A stretch of 64,000 bases of DNA from Microbulbifer agarilyticus (GCF_020171345.1 NZ_JAIUZM010000001.1:1054001-1118000), one strand, 5' to 3'; positions 53,877 to 63,383 are shown, numbered from the stretch's first letter. Numbers and translations are program-made. Notes: generated by a model from the sequence alone, not told the origin.

Positions 53877-53922
53877 TGTCCGCCATATCACCACAATCTA
53901 CCGGCGGTATTTCGCTCCTGTT

Positions 53923-53938
53923 TGTAGTGAAAACTACA
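53923..53938. promoter_or_regulatory. Palindromic operator TGTAGT-GAAA-ACTACA
   Basis: Perfect 6-base arms with a 4-base spacer; a degenerate copy (TGAAGT-N6-ACTACA) follows at 53964-53981. The arms recall HexR-type sites (TGTAAT-N3-ATTACA), and HexR is known to control gluconeogenic genes, but the spacer is one base longer, so the assignment is tentative. Confidence 0.5.
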
Positions 53939-53995
53939 GAACACCCAATATTCTCCAAAACTATGAAGTAAAAAAACTACATCACTGTGTTGAAT

Positions 53996-54013
53996 AAATT
54001 TTCGCGAAAATTT
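53996..54013. promoter_or_regulatory. 18-bp perfect palindrome upstream of pckA
   Basis: AAATTTTCGCGAAAATTT is self-complementary over 18 bases and lies in AT-rich DNA 185 bases before the pckA start. It could be an operator or a cruciform-prone site. I know of no matching consensus. Confidence 0.55.
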
Positions 54014-54197
54014 CCCCAAATAAACCGTTTTTCGCTCAAAATTTATACGGATGTTCCTGTGAAGAAATTTTGAAGTTTGCAATAATGCGCGCGCCAGCCG
54101 GCCGGTCGCACAACGTAACCACGACTGTTGGTCGCGAACTCAGGTGGCACCCCCTACTATTTATTTCACTGATACAACTTCAATGGGTAATAAGCGA

Positions 54198-55745
54198 ATG
54201 GCACAGCAAAACGAGACGGTGCAGGCGTTCTCCAACCTCTCCGCAGCGCAATTAGTCGAACAGGCACTGCAGCGTGGTGAGGGTCACCTTACGCACACCG
54301 GCGCACTGCTCGCAGTGACCGGCGCCCGCACCGGCCGTTCTCCCGCAGACCGCTTCGTGGTAGAAGAAGCCTCTACTGCCGACAGCATCGAATGGGGCAA
54401 CGTGAACCGCCCCTTCCCCGCCGACAAGTTCGATGCTCTGTGGAGCCGTGTCGAAGACTTCGTCTCCAGCCACGACAGCTTTGTTCAGGAGCTGCACGTC
54501 GGCCAGGACGAAAATCACTATATCCCGGTGAACGTCACCACCCAGACCGCGTGGCACAACCTGTTCGGCCGCAACATGTTTATCCGCGCGGAAAAGTACA
54601 ATCCCAAGGGCAAAGAAGAGTGGCGCATCCTGCACGCGGCCAACTTCGAGTGTGACCCGAGCCGCGACGGCACCAATTCCGAAGGCTGTGTGATCATCAA
54701 CTTCGCCCAGCGCAAGGTACTGCTGGCGGGTATGCGCTACGCCGGTGAGATGAAGAAGGCCATGTTCTCCGTGCAGAATTTCCTGCTGCCGGAAAAAGAC
54801 GTGATGCCAATGCACTGTGCCGCCAACGTGGGCGAAGACGGCGACGTGTGCCTGTTCTTCGGCCTGTCTGGCACCGGTAAGACCACCCTGTCCGCCGACC
54901 CGGCGCGCTACCTGATCGGCGACGACGAGCACGGCTGGGCCAAGGGCGGCGTGTTCAATATGGAAGGCGGCTGCTACGCCAAGACCATTAACCTGAGCCA
55001 GAAGAACGAGCCGGTCATCTGGGACGCCATCCGCTTTGGCGCCATCGTCGAGAACGTGGTGACCGACGACGCCGGCGTACCGGACTACGACGATACCAGC
55101 CTGACCGAAAACGGCCGCTGCTCCTACCCGCTGGAGCACGTGGAAATGCGCCAGCTGGAAAACCGCGCCGGCGAGCCGAAAAACGTGATCTTCCTGACCT
55201 GCGACGTCACCGGCGTACTGCCTCCGGTATCCGTACTGTCCAAGGAAGCAGCGGCTTACCACTTCCTGTCCGGCTACACCGCACGTGTGGGCTCCACCGA
55301 ACTGGGCGCAGAAGCGGGTATTCACCCCACCTTCTCCACCTGCTTCGGCGCACCGTTCATGCCGCGCGCACCGCGTGAATACGCCGACCTGCTGATGAAG
55401 CGAATCGAAGACTTCGATTCCAAGGTGTATCTGGTCAACACCGGCTGGACCGGTGGCTCCGGCGACAACGGCAAGCGCTTCCCGATTCCGGTCACCCGCG
55501 CCGTGGTTGCGGCAATCCAGAGCGGCGCGCTTGAGAATGCGCAAACCGAGCACCTGGACATCATGAACCTGGAGATCCCCACCGAAGTACCGGGTGTGGA
55601 CAAATCCTACCTGAACCCGCGCAACGCCTGGGCAGATCAGGCGGCCTACGACGCCGCCGCCAGCAAGCTGGCCGGCCTGTTTGCCGAGAACATCGAGAAG
55701 TTCTCTGTAAGCGATGACGTCAAGGCGGCCGGGCCCAAGGCGTAA
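54198..55745 (+). CDS. pckA: Phosphoenolpyruvate carboxykinase (ATP)
   Basis: The 515-residue protein fits the family length. It shows the kinase-1a P-loop [15 protein letters not shown], the metal motif GDDEHGW, the PEP-carboxykinase segment [11 protein letters not shown] and RCSYPLEHV. It converts oxaloacetate to PEP with ATP, the first step of gluconeogenesis. The start at 54198 (MAQQNETV) aligns with Pseudomonas-type N-termini; reading from 54144 or 54183 adds residues without a ribosome-binding site. Its own terminator follows. Confidence 0.97.
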   Translation: MAQQNETVQAFSNLSAAQLVEQALQRGEGHLTHTGALLAVTGARTGRSPADRFVVEEASTADSIEWGNVNRPFPADKFDALWSRVEDFVSSHDSFVQELHVGQDENHYIPVNVTTQTAWHNLFGRNMFIRAEKYNPKGKEEWRILHAANFECDPSRDGTNSEGCVIINFAQRKVLLAGMRYAGEMKKAMFSVQNFLLPEKDVMPMHCAANVGEDGDVCLFFGLSGTGKTTLSADPARYLIGDDEHGWAKGGVFNMEGGCYAKTINLSQKNEPVIWDAIRFGAIVENVVTDDAGVPDYDDTSLTENGRCSYPLEHVEMRQLENRAGEPKNVIFLTCDVTGVLPPVSVLSKEAAAYHFLSGYTARVGSTELGAEAGIHPTFSTCFGAPFMPRAPREYADLLMKRIEDFDSKVYLVNTGWTGGSGDNGKRFPIPVTRAVVAAIQSGALENAQTEHLDIMNLEIPTEVPGVDKSYLNPRNAWADQAAYDAAASKLAGLFAENIEKFSVSDDVKAAGPKA

Positions 55746-55800
55746 AAGCCGCCCGCGACAGCACCCCCCAATGCAGGTAGCGCCAAACGACGCCACCCGC

Positions 55801-55837
55801 ACAAAAAAAGGCGACCATTCCGGTCGCCTTTTTTTGT
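55801..55837. terminator. Rho-independent terminator of pckA
   Basis: GGCGACC (55810-55816) and GGTCGCC (55822-55828) form a perfect stem with loop ATTCC, with an A run before and seven T after. It works for pckA and could act in both directions. Confidence 0.93.
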
Positions 55838-55906
55838 GGGCAACATTTACGCCACGGCAGCTATAGTGAGTAGAGGGACGGTTTTTGCGCCGGCACGCTA
55901 TGCGCA

Positions 55907-56623
55907 ATGACCGCCATCGGTTCCCACTTACGGTTAGCACAAATGCCATTGGGCAATCCATTTTCCAAAGCCAAGCGTCGCTACGCGCACCTACCAGCCA
56001 ACCAGCAAACCAACTGGTGGGTGATTGTGGGCATCGTCGCGCTACTGCTGTCACTGCTGCTGGTCCTGCGGCTCTACCTCCAGTACAAGGCGGTGGAAAA
56101 GCCATACTACGAGCTCAAAGGCTACCGGGTAGCGGACGACGACAGCCTCAAGGCCTTTCTGCGCGAGGGCAATAACCGCCGGACCCTGAGCCAGCTCTCC
56201 GACTTCCTGAATCAGTCCGGTGTGGGTGATACCACCAAGATACCGAACCTGTTGCGCCAGGGCTCCGACTGGCTGGATATCAAAGAGCCCCCTTTCGCCA
56301 TGCCCCCTGAAGAGTACTGGCCAAATATGGTGGCGACCCTGAAGCTGATTCGCGACGAAGTCGTGCCCGTTATCGGCCCTGTGGATATCGTCTCGGCGTT
56401 TCGCACCGACGATTACAACCACAAGGCCGGCGGCTCCAGTAAGAGCAAGCACAAGAGTTTTTGTGGCGTGGATCTGGTGCCGCGCTCGAATATTGGCCGC
56501 AAGGAGTTGGTCGAGGAGTTAACCAATCTGCACACGCGTCTCGGCCGCGACAGCAATATGGGGCTCGGCCTTTATAGCGGTGTGCGTTTTCATATAGATA
56601 CCTGCGGATTTCGCCGCTGGTAG
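55907..56623 (+). CDS. M15-like zinc peptidase, membrane-anchored, copy 1
   Basis: The product has 238 residues from ATG 55907; an ATG at 55943 is an alternative. One membrane helix (NWWVIVGIVALLLSLLLVLRLYL) is followed by a periplasmic domain. Its C-terminal half has the D-Ala-D-Ala peptidase layout: SAFRTDDYNHKAGG, SKHKSFCGVDLV and RFHIDTCGFRRW. The His in SKH, Asp in GVD and His in FHID are likely zinc ligands. Such enzymes trim peptidoglycan stem peptides. A paralogue follows 36 bases later. Confidence 0.82.
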   Translation: MTAIGSHLRLAQMPLGNPFSKAKRRYAHLPANQQTNWWVIVGIVALLLSLLLVLRLYLQYKAVEKPYYELKGYRVADDDSLKAFLREGNNRRTLSQLSDFLNQSGVGDTTKIPNLLRQGSDWLDIKEPPFAMPPEEYWPNMVATLKLIRDEVVPVIGPVDIVSAFRTDDYNHKAGGSSKSKHKSFCGVDLVPRSNIGRKELVEELTNLHTRLGRDSNMGLGLYSGVRFHIDTCGFRRW

Positions 56624-56659
56624 TCGTTTCAATGGTTCAGAGGTTGAGTAGTAGCGCCT

Positions 56660-57388
56660 ATGGATATCAAAGAAAGCGCCGATCACGAATACATCGATAT
56701 TCACATTGAACGCCGACGCGTTATCTGGATCGTCACGGGGCTGCTGGTCGCCTCACTGGTGCTGGTGGTACTGACGGCAGAAAAGGCCCAAGAACTGGCA
56801 GAGCGCATCGTGAGCCCGGTTGCGCATATCGAACCGGAACCAGTCATCATAGACCCGGATGTACCAATGATCTTCCGCATCAAGGGCTATACCGCAGCCT
56901 CTGGTGCCGCGTTTGAGCGTTTTCTGGAAGAGGGGGACAATCGCGCGCGCTTCGAAAAACTCGAGCGTTTTTTGAAGCTCAACGAGGTCGATGAAGTTGT
57001 GCCGCCTTACGAGTTGATGCGCCAGGGCACCGACTGGCAGAAAATTGGCGAGCCCCCATTCGCCATACCACCTGAAGACGCCTGGGAAACCATGGTGGAC
57101 ACATTGCGGGTGATGAAGGATTACATTATCCCGACTATTGGCCCTGTAGTTGTGCTGTCGGGTTGGCGCACGCCTAGCTACAACGCCAAGGCCGGCGGCG
57201 CGCGCACCAGTAAACACTTACATTTTTGCGGCCTGGATATGATTCCCGAGGATGACTACACCCGCAAACAGCTGGTGCCAAAATTGCGTCGTATTCATAG
57301 AAAGGTGGGACGCAAATGGAACATGGGCCTGGGCATCTACAGCGGTATTCGTTTCCACGTAGATACCTGTGGTTATCGACGCTGGTAA
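56660..57388 (+). CDS. M15-like zinc peptidase, membrane-anchored, copy 2
   Basis: The 242-residue protein has a membrane helix (VIWIVTGLLVASLVLVVLTA), then the same two-part periplasmic region as its neighbour: a shared unit IFRIKGYTAASGAAFERFLEEG (KGYRVADDDSLKAFLREG in copy 1) and the peptidase part SGWRTPSYNAKAGGARTSKH, HFCGLDMI, RFHVDTCGYRRW. Zinc ligands are kept. The unusual N-terminal unit common to both is not in standard M15 enzymes that I know. Tandem duplication is evident. Confidence 0.85.
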   Translation: MDIKESADHEYIDIHIERRRVIWIVTGLLVASLVLVVLTAEKAQELAERIVSPVAHIEPEPVIIDPDVPMIFRIKGYTAASGAAFERFLEEGDNRARFEKLERFLKLNEVDEVVPPYELMRQGTDWQKIGEPPFAIPPEDAWETMVDTLRVMKDYIIPTIGPVVVLSGWRTPSYNAKAGGARTSKHLHFCGLDMIPEDDYTRKQLVPKLRRIHRKVGRKWNMGLGIYSGIRFHVDTCGYRRW

Positions 57389-57430
57389 TGCGGATGGTGA
57401 TCTGTTTTCATAAGCTATCGTCGTTCACGA

Positions 57431-57444
57431 TTGATCACGATCAA
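57431..57444. promoter_or_regulatory. Perfect FNR/Anr-type box
   Basis: TTGAT-CACG-ATCAA matches TTGATN4ATCAA completely and extends to ATTGATC-AC-GATCAAT. It lies 20 bases before the GTG of the transporter gene, too close for class II activation of that start, so it would act by covering the promoter, unless the real start codon is further in. Confidence 0.65.
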
Positions 57445-57463
57445 TAACAATAGGGAAATACCA

Positions 57464-58585
57464 GTGCAGGAAATACTGGAAAGACGCTCATTTATTATCG
57501 CCCTGGTTCTGGTCACCATTGCCTTCTTGCTTATGGTGCGGCCCTTTTTTATTGCTATTTTCTGGGCATGTGCGATTGCCCTTATTTTTTATCCATTTTA
57601 CAAGTACCTGTGTAAACGCTTTCCCAACTGGCGAAATATGAGCGCGCTGTTGACGCTGATCTTATGTTTCGTGGTTGTGGTGATTCCCGTGTTACTGGTG
57701 GCCAGCTCCTTCATCAGCGAGGTCGCGAACCTTTACCAGAAAGTACAGTCCGGTGAGGTAAATCTCGGCGCAAAGGTTGAAGAGGTGCGCAGCGCTTTCC
57801 CCGGTATTAACACAGCAATGGAACGGATAGGGTTGGATTTTCAGCAGCTGAAAGAGCGCCTGCTGGAAGGTCTTATGACCTTGGGCAGCCTAATCGCGAA
57901 GAATGCGCTGGCATTGGGTCAGAATACGCTGAATTTCTTTGTCAGCCTGGGCTTGATGCTGTACCTCACCTTTTTTCTGATTAGGGATGGCGACACCCTT
58001 GTGGACCTGCTGATTCGCGCGCTGCCGCTTGGTGACGAGCGCGAAAAACTTCTGCTGGCGAAATTTGCCGAAGTTACCCGCGCGACTATCAAGGGTAACC
58101 TCGTTGTAGCGGTCACTCAGGGCACCCTGGGCGGCATTATCTTTTGGGCTCTGGGGTTGCCGGCGCCACTACTGTGGGGTGTGGTGATGACAGTACTGTC
58201 TCTGCTGCCTGCGGTGGGCGCGGCAATTATCTGGTTTCCGGCCGCGCTCTATCTGTACGCAACCGGAGATGCCATCAAGGCCACCGTACTGATGCTGTAT
58301 GGAGCGCTGGTCATCAGTCTGGTGGACAATATTCTGCGTCCAATCCTGGTGGGGCGCGACACCAAGCTGCCGGACTATATGGTGCTGTTTTCGACCGTTG
58401 GCGGCCTGATCATGTTTGGGATCAGCGGTTTCGCCATTGGTCCTCTGCTGGCGGCGCTGTTTATGGCGTTCTGGCAAATTTTTATGCGGGAGTTTCTTGA
58501 TGACGCCGGTACGCTGTCACCACCGCAAACTGCGCAGCTGCCCGAGACAGCGGTGAATAGCGGATCTCCTGACAAGGATGGGTAA
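57464..58585 (+). CDS. AI-2E family transporter
   Basis: The 373-residue protein has about eight membrane helices and the PerM/AI-2E transporter pattern. It has an N-terminal helical pair (FIIALVLVTIAFLLMVRPFFIAIFWACAIALIFYPFYKYL), the long periplasmic helix region (about 95-150) and the second half with VVAVTQGTLGGIIFWALGLPAPLLWGV and DNILRPILVG. Substrates of the family include autoinducer-2 and ions; which one applies is unknown. GTG 57464 has AGGGA upstream; the reading from TTG 57431 would run through the FNR box. Confidence 0.9.
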   Translation: MQEILERRSFIIALVLVTIAFLLMVRPFFIAIFWACAIALIFYPFYKYLCKRFPNWRNMSALLTLILCFVVVVIPVLLVASSFISEVANLYQKVQSGEVNLGAKVEEVRSAFPGINTAMERIGLDFQQLKERLLEGLMTLGSLIAKNALALGQNTLNFFVSLGLMLYLTFFLIRDGDTLVDLLIRALPLGDEREKLLLAKFAEVTRATIKGNLVVAVTQGTLGGIIFWALGLPAPLLWGVVMTVLSLLPAVGAAIIWFPAALYLYATGDAIKATVLMLYGALVISLVDNILRPILVGRDTKLPDYMVLFSTVGGLIMFGISGFAIGPLLAALFMAFWQIFMREFLDDAGTLSPPQTAQLPETAVNSGSPDKDG

Positions 58586-58662
58586 CGTACCAATCCAGAT
58601 TGTGCGTCTCAGCGTAAAGTCTCAGGCACTCTCTGAAGGTCCTATGGCAACTGAGGTAAACG

Positions 58663-59205
58663 ATGATTAAAGCGCTCGCCCTGCCCCTCACAGTTTTACT
58701 GACCATCAGCGGCTGCAGTGCGCCGAGTATCGAATCTTATGCGGATAAGACGCCACCCTTCGTGGCCGAAGAGTTTTTCTCCGGGCCGATGAAAGCCTAT
58801 GGAGTGGTGAAAGACCGCAGCGGCGCAGTCACCCGCAAGTTCGTCGCCGAACTGAATGGCAGCTGGGAAGATGGGCGGGGTGTGTTGCGGGAAAAATTCG
58901 AGTTCGATGACGGCGAGATTCAGTATCGCAACTGGGTGATGGTGCCCAATGCGCAAGCCTCGGTAGGGCCGGTGCGTGCCTACACCGCCACGGCAGAGGA
59001 TGTGGTAGGCGAATCCACCATGCGCACCGCGGGCAATGCGGTATTTATGCGCTACGTACTGCAAGTGCCCTACAAGGGACGCACCCTCGATCTCAACGTC
59101 GACGACCGGATGTATCTGGTGGCACCAAATATCCTCATCGCCGAATCCAAGCTCAGCAAGTGGGGATTTAATGTGGGCGAAATTCAACTCACCATCGTCA
59201 AATAA
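58663..59205 (+). CDS. DUF3833 family lipoprotein
   Basis: The 180-residue protein has a lipobox (LLTISGC, Cys18), then the DUF3833 pattern (FVAEEFFSGPMKAYGVVKDRSGAVTRKF, GVLREKFEFDDGEIQYRNWVM, KWGFNVGEIQLTI). The small beta-rich domain is lipocalin-like in layout. In other gammaproteobacteria DUF3833 genes lie near lipid-metabolism genes; here it stands alone. Function unknown. Confidence 0.9.
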   Translation: MIKALALPLTVLLTISGCSAPSIESYADKTPPFVAEEFFSGPMKAYGVVKDRSGAVTRKFVAELNGSWEDGRGVLREKFEFDDGEIQYRNWVMVPNAQASVGPVRAYTATAEDVVGESTMRTAGNAVFMRYVLQVPYKGRTLDLNVDDRMYLVAPNILIAESKLSKWGFNVGEIQLTIVK

Positions 59206-59208
59206 TCA

Positions 59209-60003
59209 CTATTGCCGTTGGTTGGTCATGCGCTCTGCCAATGCGCGCATCGGCTCCTGATTAACCACCAGCAGGCCCTCACCCGCCCGATCCAAGTCGG
59301 CGATCAGCAAAATCACCAGCGCAAACGCAAGCGCCAGGGAGATCGCGACTGGCGCGGAGCCCCGCGCATTGATCCCCAGCTGCACCCCCAACCCAAATAC
59401 CGCCAGCGCGCTGATGGTATACAGCGCCGCCCAGATGGCCCCGGGGATCTGGTAAATCAATCCGACCTGAACCCGCTTGGCATGCAGGTCAATCACCTCG
59501 TTCAACGACTCATAAAACGCCCTTACATGTATTGCGTTCACTGCATCGTTGTCCTGACTGCTGCCCAGCAGCTGCCACAGTGCGCCGTGAATCTCTTCGC
59601 TGCGCGCCATTGCCTCAAAGGTTTCCGCCATACTGCGGCGGGTCGGGTCGGTGCTACGCACCTCGGCGTATTCTGTAAGTAGATCCCGCACCTGCGCACG
59701 CTCGGCGGCCGGTAAAAAATCGGCGCGCAAAAACGTCGTCTCGATGGCATTGACCTCATCCAGTAACAACGCCTTGCGCTCGCTAAAACGCTCCGAGGTC
59801 ATATTGAATGTGAGCGCGAGCATAAACGCGAGCAACCCGAGCATGGCTGCGACGGCGCTGCCGATAGAGCTGTCCTGTTGATCCGCGCGCTGTCGCGCTA
59901 ACCGGTGCCCCACCAGGTAGCCACAGGATAGCGCCACCAGAATCAGTAGCACGGATATCAGGTAGATAATTGAGAGCGGTAATGTGGTGAGAAAGTTGAA
60001 CAT
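59209..60003 (-). CDS. DUF4239 / bestrophin-like membrane protein
   Basis: The 264-residue protein has two N-terminal helices (IIYLISVLLILVALSCGYLVG, SAVAAMLGLLAFMLALTFNM) and two near the C-terminus (IWAALYTISALAVFGLGVQLG, PVAISLALAFALVILLIADL). The cytoplasmic helical part between them contains SERKALLLDEVNAIETTFLRADFL. The helix order and MLGLLAFMLALTF motif match the DUF4239 bestrophin-like group, possible ion channels. Convergent with the DUF3833 gene, stops 3 bases apart. Confidence 0.88.
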   Translation of the reverse strand: MFNFLTTLPLSIIYLISVLLILVALSCGYLVGHRLARQRADQQDSSIGSAVAAMLGLLAFMLALTFNMTSERFSERKALLLDEVNAIETTFLRADFLPAAERAQVRDLLTEYAEVRSTDPTRRSMAETFEAMARSEEIHGALWQLLGSSQDNDAVNAIHVRAFYESLNEVIDLHAKRVQVGLIYQIPGAIWAALYTISALAVFGLGVQLGINARGSAPVAISLALAFALVILLIADLDRAGEGLLVVNQEPMRALAERMTNQRQ

Positions 60004-60087
60004 TTACGCTTGAGTCAGGCAGAAATCGGTAAGCCACTCTCAAGTCTGGATCATTCCGATGCGCCCTGCACACACAGCACGCGAGTA

Positions 60088-60423
60088 TCAGGCCTTTTTG
60101 ACAAACTCGGACTTGAGTTTCATGGCGCCGATCCCATCAATTTTGCAATCGATATCATGATCACCTTCCACCAGGCGAATGTTCTTTACCTTGGTACCCA
60201 CCTTAACCACCAGCGACGAGCCCTTTACCTTCAGATCCTTGATCACCGTCACCGTGTCGCCATCCTCGAGCGCGTTGCCGTTGGCGTCGCGAATATTCAG
60301 GGTTTCATCATCTGACGCATCTGCGGCGCTCCATTCATGTCCGCACTCCGGGCACACAAACCGGCCGCGGTCTTCATAGGTGTATGCGGAGTTGCACTTC
60401 ACGCAATTGGGTAATTCACTCAT
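60088..60423 (-). CDS. yjdM: Zinc-ribbon protein YjdM (PhnA family)
   Basis: The 111-residue protein has an N-terminal zinc ribbon ([14 protein letters not shown]) and a C-terminal SH3-like PhnA domain ([45 protein letters not shown]). Once linked to alkylphosphonate use, the role is unproven. Single gene. Confidence 0.95.
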   Translation of the reverse strand: MSELPNCVKCNSAYTYEDRGRFVCPECGHEWSAADASDDETLNIRDANGNALEDGDTVTVIKDLKVKGSSLVVKVGTKVKNIRLVEGDHDIDCKIDGIGAMKLKSEFVKKA

Positions 60424-60556
60424 AGCTTTGGATACATCTTGTGGAAAGGAATTGAGGATAGCTCGCTGGCAGTGACGCTAGCATAGCGACCAGCGGCCCC
60501 GCTGGGAATACGGGGCGCGACCTGGATCTATTTCGTTTGCCGGAAAGGGAGCGGCG

Positions 60557-61969
60557 TTAGTCTTCGCCGCCGTTCATCCCCAACTCTTTCAGCTTGCGCG
60601 TCAGCGTGTTGCGCCCCCAGCCCAGCAGTTCTGCCGCATCGCGTTTGCGGCCGGCGGTATGCTTGAGGGCGATCTCGATCAGTGCGCGCTCAAACGCCGG
60701 CACCGCCTCACTGAGGATCTCGCGCTGGCCGGTGGCCAGGGCCTGATCCGCCCACAGGCGCAGCGCTTTTTGCCAGTCCTGCGGTGCTTCGCTGGTGGCG
60801 CCCTGCTGGTGCAGTTCCGGCGGCAGATCCTCTATATGCACTTCGCGCCCGGAAGCCATCACCGTGATCCAGCGGCAGGTGTTTTCCAGCTGACGCACGT
60901 TACCCGGCCAATCGAGCCCGGACAGGTACTCTTCGGTTTCCGCGGTGAGGATTTTCGGCTCGACACCCAGGTCCTTGGCGGCACTATTGAAGAAGTGGCG
61001 TACCAGGCGCGGAATATCTTCGCGGCGGTCGGAGAGTCGCGGGATATGAATACGAATAACATTGAGGCGGTGGAACAAATCCTCACGGAACTTGTGCTGT
61101 TCCACCAGACGCTCCAGATCCTGATGCGTCGCGGCAATAATGCGCACATCCACTTTTACCGGCGTGTGCCCACCGACGCGATAAAACTCGCCATCGGCCA
61201 GTACCCGCAACAGGCGGGTCTGCGTCTCCGCAGGCATATCGCCAATCTCATCCAGGAACAGGGTGCCGCCATTGGCCTGCTCGAAGCGTCCGGCGCGCTG
61301 TGCGCTGGCGCCAGTGAACGCGCCCTTTTCATGGCCGAACAATTCGGATTCCATCAGGTCCTTGGGAATCGCCGCCATATTCAGCGCAATAAACGGCTGA
61401 TTCTTGCGTGGGCTGTGGTTGTGCAGTGCCGCCGCCACCAGCTCTTTACCGGTACCGGACTCACCATTGATTAACACCGTGATGTTCGAGTGCGACAGGC
61501 GGCCGATCGCGCGGAACACCTCCTGCATGGCCGGCGCTTCACCAATAATCTCTTTATTGCCGGTACCATTTTCGATCACCACCGACTCTTCCGGCTGCTG
61601 CTCGTTAGCCAGTGCCAGCGCGCGGCGGGTTACCGCCACGGCCTCATCCACATCAAACGGCTTGGGCAGGTATTCGAACGCACCGCCCTGATAAGCGGCA
61701 ACCGCGCTGTCGAGATCCGAGTGCGCGGTCATGATGATGATGGGCAGGTTGGGGCGCTCTGCCTGGAAGCGCTGCAGCAATTTAAACCCGTCGGAACCCG
61801 GCATGCGGATATCGCTGATCACAACATCGGGCGACTCACTGTAGAAGTCATCCAGCGCCCGGTCGCCATTCTCGTAACAGGTCGTGTCAATGCCGGCGCG
61901 GGATAGTGCGCGCTCGAGCACCCAGCGGATGGAGCGGTCGTCATCAATGATCCAAACACGGTTGTTCAT
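60557..61969 (-). CDS. glnG: Nitrogen regulation response regulator NtrC
   Basis: The 470-residue protein has a receiver domain (1-120, Asp53 in VISDIRMP), a sigma-54 activator AAA+ domain (about 140-380) and a FIS-type C-terminal HTH ([26 protein letters not shown]). The AAA+ domain has Walker A GESGTGKE, the GAFTGA loop and Walker [10 protein letters not shown]. NtrC-P drives transcription of nitrogen assimilation genes. Downstream of glnL, 67 bases apart. Confidence 0.97.
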   Translation of the reverse strand: MNNRVWIIDDDRSIRWVLERALSRAGIDTTCYENGDRALDDFYSESPDVVISDIRMPGSDGFKLLQRFQAERPNLPIIIMTAHSDLDSAVAAYQGGAFEYLPKPFDVDEAVAVTRRALALANEQQPEESVVIENGTGNKEIIGEAPAMQEVFRAIGRLSHSNITVLINGESGTGKELVAAALHNHSPRKNQPFIALNMAAIPKDLMESELFGHEKGAFTGASAQRAGRFEQANGGTLFLDEIGDMPAETQTRLLRVLADGEFYRVGGHTPVKVDVRIIAATHQDLERLVEQHKFREDLFHRLNVIRIHIPRLSDRREDIPRLVRHFFNSAAKDLGVEPKILTAETEEYLSGLDWPGNVRQLENTCRWITVMASGREVHIEDLPPELHQQGATSEAPQDWQKALRLWADQALATGQREILSEAVPAFERALIEIALKHTAGRKRDAAELLGWGRNTLTRKLKELGMNGGED

Positions 61970-62036
61970 AATAATTTTCCGGCCTGCGTTCTAATTCAAA
62001 AATCTATGCGTCTGTGCGTATTGGGTTCTGTCGCGA

Positions 62037-63155
62037 CTACTCCGATGCCAGCGGCAGATAAATCTGGAATTCGGTTTGCCCGGGCTCGCTCTCGCACTTA
62101 ATGAGCCCGCGGTGCTGGTTAATAATGTGCTGCGAGAGGGACAGCCCCAGTCCGGTGCCCTCCGCGCGTCCCGAAATCATCGGGTAAAAAATGCGTTCGC
62201 GGATGTCCTCCGGTATGCCCGGCCCGTTATCCACAACATCGATGCGGCACACCAGCGAGCAGTGGCGACGACCGATGGTGAACTGACGCTGCACCCGGGT
62301 GCGGATCATCAAGCTGCCCTTGCTGAGGCCAATACTCTCGGCAATCGCCTGCATGGCATTGCGGGCAATATTCAGTACCGCCTGGATCAGCTGCTCGCTG
62401 TCGGCGGGAATGTCCGGAATCGATGGGTCGTAGTCGCGCTCGATAATCAATGCACCGCTGCACTCCGCCTCGATCAACTGCGCTACCCGCTCGGTAATGG
62501 TGTGTACATTTACCGGCTGCAGTTCGACCGGCTTGCGCGGGCCCAGCATCCGGTCCACCAGATTGCGCAGGCGGTCCGCCTCTTCGATGATGATCTGGGT
62601 GTACTCACCCAGGCCTTCGTCATCCAGCTCTTTCAATTCTGTTTGCAGTAACTGTGCCGCCCCGCGGATACCACCCAGTGGATTCTTTACCTCGTGCGCC
62701 ATGCCGCGCACCAAGTTGCGGGTGGTCTCCTGCGCGGAAAGCAGCGCGTCTTCGCGGGCGATGCGCAGCAAGCGATCCATCGACTGCACCTCCAGTAACA
62801 ACAGCCCCAGGTCCGGCAGCGGGGTTACCGAGTAGTCGACGGTGCACTCTTCCAAGTTATGCAACCGCCACAGGGCTCGGCGCACCGTGTACTTTTCACC
62901 ACTGACCAGGCACGCCTGCAAAGCGGCCAACGCGGCGGGGTTTTCCCGCACCACCTCTTCCAGCGGCTGGCCACTGGCCCGTGCATTGGAGGCTGCCACC
63001 AGGTTTTCCGCAGCGGAATTCAGATAGCAGAGCGCCAGCTTGTCATCGAGCACCAATACGGCCGAGGTGAGGTTGTCCAGCAGCAGGCGTAACTGACGAT
63101 CGTTGAGCATTCCAGCTTCCGAGGTTGAGGCGTTAAGTGTCGCGATCTTGTTCAC
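62037..63155 (-). CDS. glnL: Nitrogen regulation sensor kinase NtrB
   Basis: The 372-residue protein has a PAS domain (about 20-125), the H-box GMAHEVKNPLGGIRG, and a HATPase with AVLNIARNAMQAI, DNGPGIPEDI and GTGLGLSLSQHIINQH. It phosphorylates NtrC when PII is uridylylated. The start is GTG 63155; an ATG at 63110 would match the shorter E. coli-like N-terminus. It lies between the NtrC-type box and glnG. Confidence 0.96.
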   Translation of the reverse strand: MNKIATLNASTSEAGMLNDRQLRLLLDNLTSAVLVLDDKLALCYLNSAAENLVAASNARASGQPLEEVVRENPAALAALQACLVSGEKYTVRRALWRLHNLEECTVDYSVTPLPDLGLLLLEVQSMDRLLRIAREDALLSAQETTRNLVRGMAHEVKNPLGGIRGAAQLLQTELKELDDEGLGEYTQIIIEEADRLRNLVDRMLGPRKPVELQPVNVHTITERVAQLIEAECSGALIIERDYDPSIPDIPADSEQLIQAVLNIARNAMQAIAESIGLSKGSLMIRTRVQRQFTIGRRHCSLVCRIDVVDNGPGIPEDIRERIFYPMISGRAEGTGLGLSLSQHIINQHRGLIKCESEPGQTEFQIYLPLASE

Positions 63156-63178
63156 TTGTCCGATTCGCCTATTGAGAG

Positions 63179-63194
63179 TGCAAGAAGCAAACCA
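63179..63194 (-). promoter_or_regulatory. Possible sigma-54 promoter of glnL
   Basis: On the minus strand TGGTTTGCTTCTTGCA has GG and GC at the -24/-12 spacing (10 bases between) but TTT instead of CAC. A start near 63168 would be 13 bases before the GTG, and the NtrC-type box would lie about 100 bases upstream, the usual enhancer distance. Confidence 0.4.
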
Positions 63195-63261
63195 AAATGG
63201 CGCAAAAAACAGATGAAACAGAATGAATTAGGGGGCACTGGCGGCGTCCGCTACCGGCGCG

Positions 63262-63278
63262 CGCACCATTATTGTGCA
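63262..63278. promoter_or_regulatory. NtrC-type binding site upstream of glnL
   Basis: On the minus strand TGCAC-AATAATG-GTGCG, that is GCAC-N7-GTGC, matches the NtrC consensus with perfect half-sites. Its centre is about 115 bases from the glnL start. It suggests autoregulation of glnLG by NtrC. Confidence 0.6.
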
Positions 63279-63383
63279 TTGGGTGAAAAATAGCCAATTC
63301 TGGTGTTCATTGCGGGGCACGGCGCTGGGGTGCCGCGTGTCCGGGGGGGGCCGTCGGGCAGCGAGGGAGCGGGTGTATCAGAC

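Larger units (their letters stand above)
53808..54197. other. Intergenic region upstream of pckA, 390 bases
   Basis: It holds the hslO terminator, the palindromes at 53923-53938 and 53996-54013, and an AT-rich stretch (53890-54080) that contrasts with the GC-rich genes on both sides. The pckA promoter must lie here; no single -35/-10 pair stands out. Confidence 0.6.

Noticed and set aside
54252-56105. 617-codon frame opposite pckA
   Set aside because: It runs across the pckA terminator and shows no domain; pckA itself is certain.
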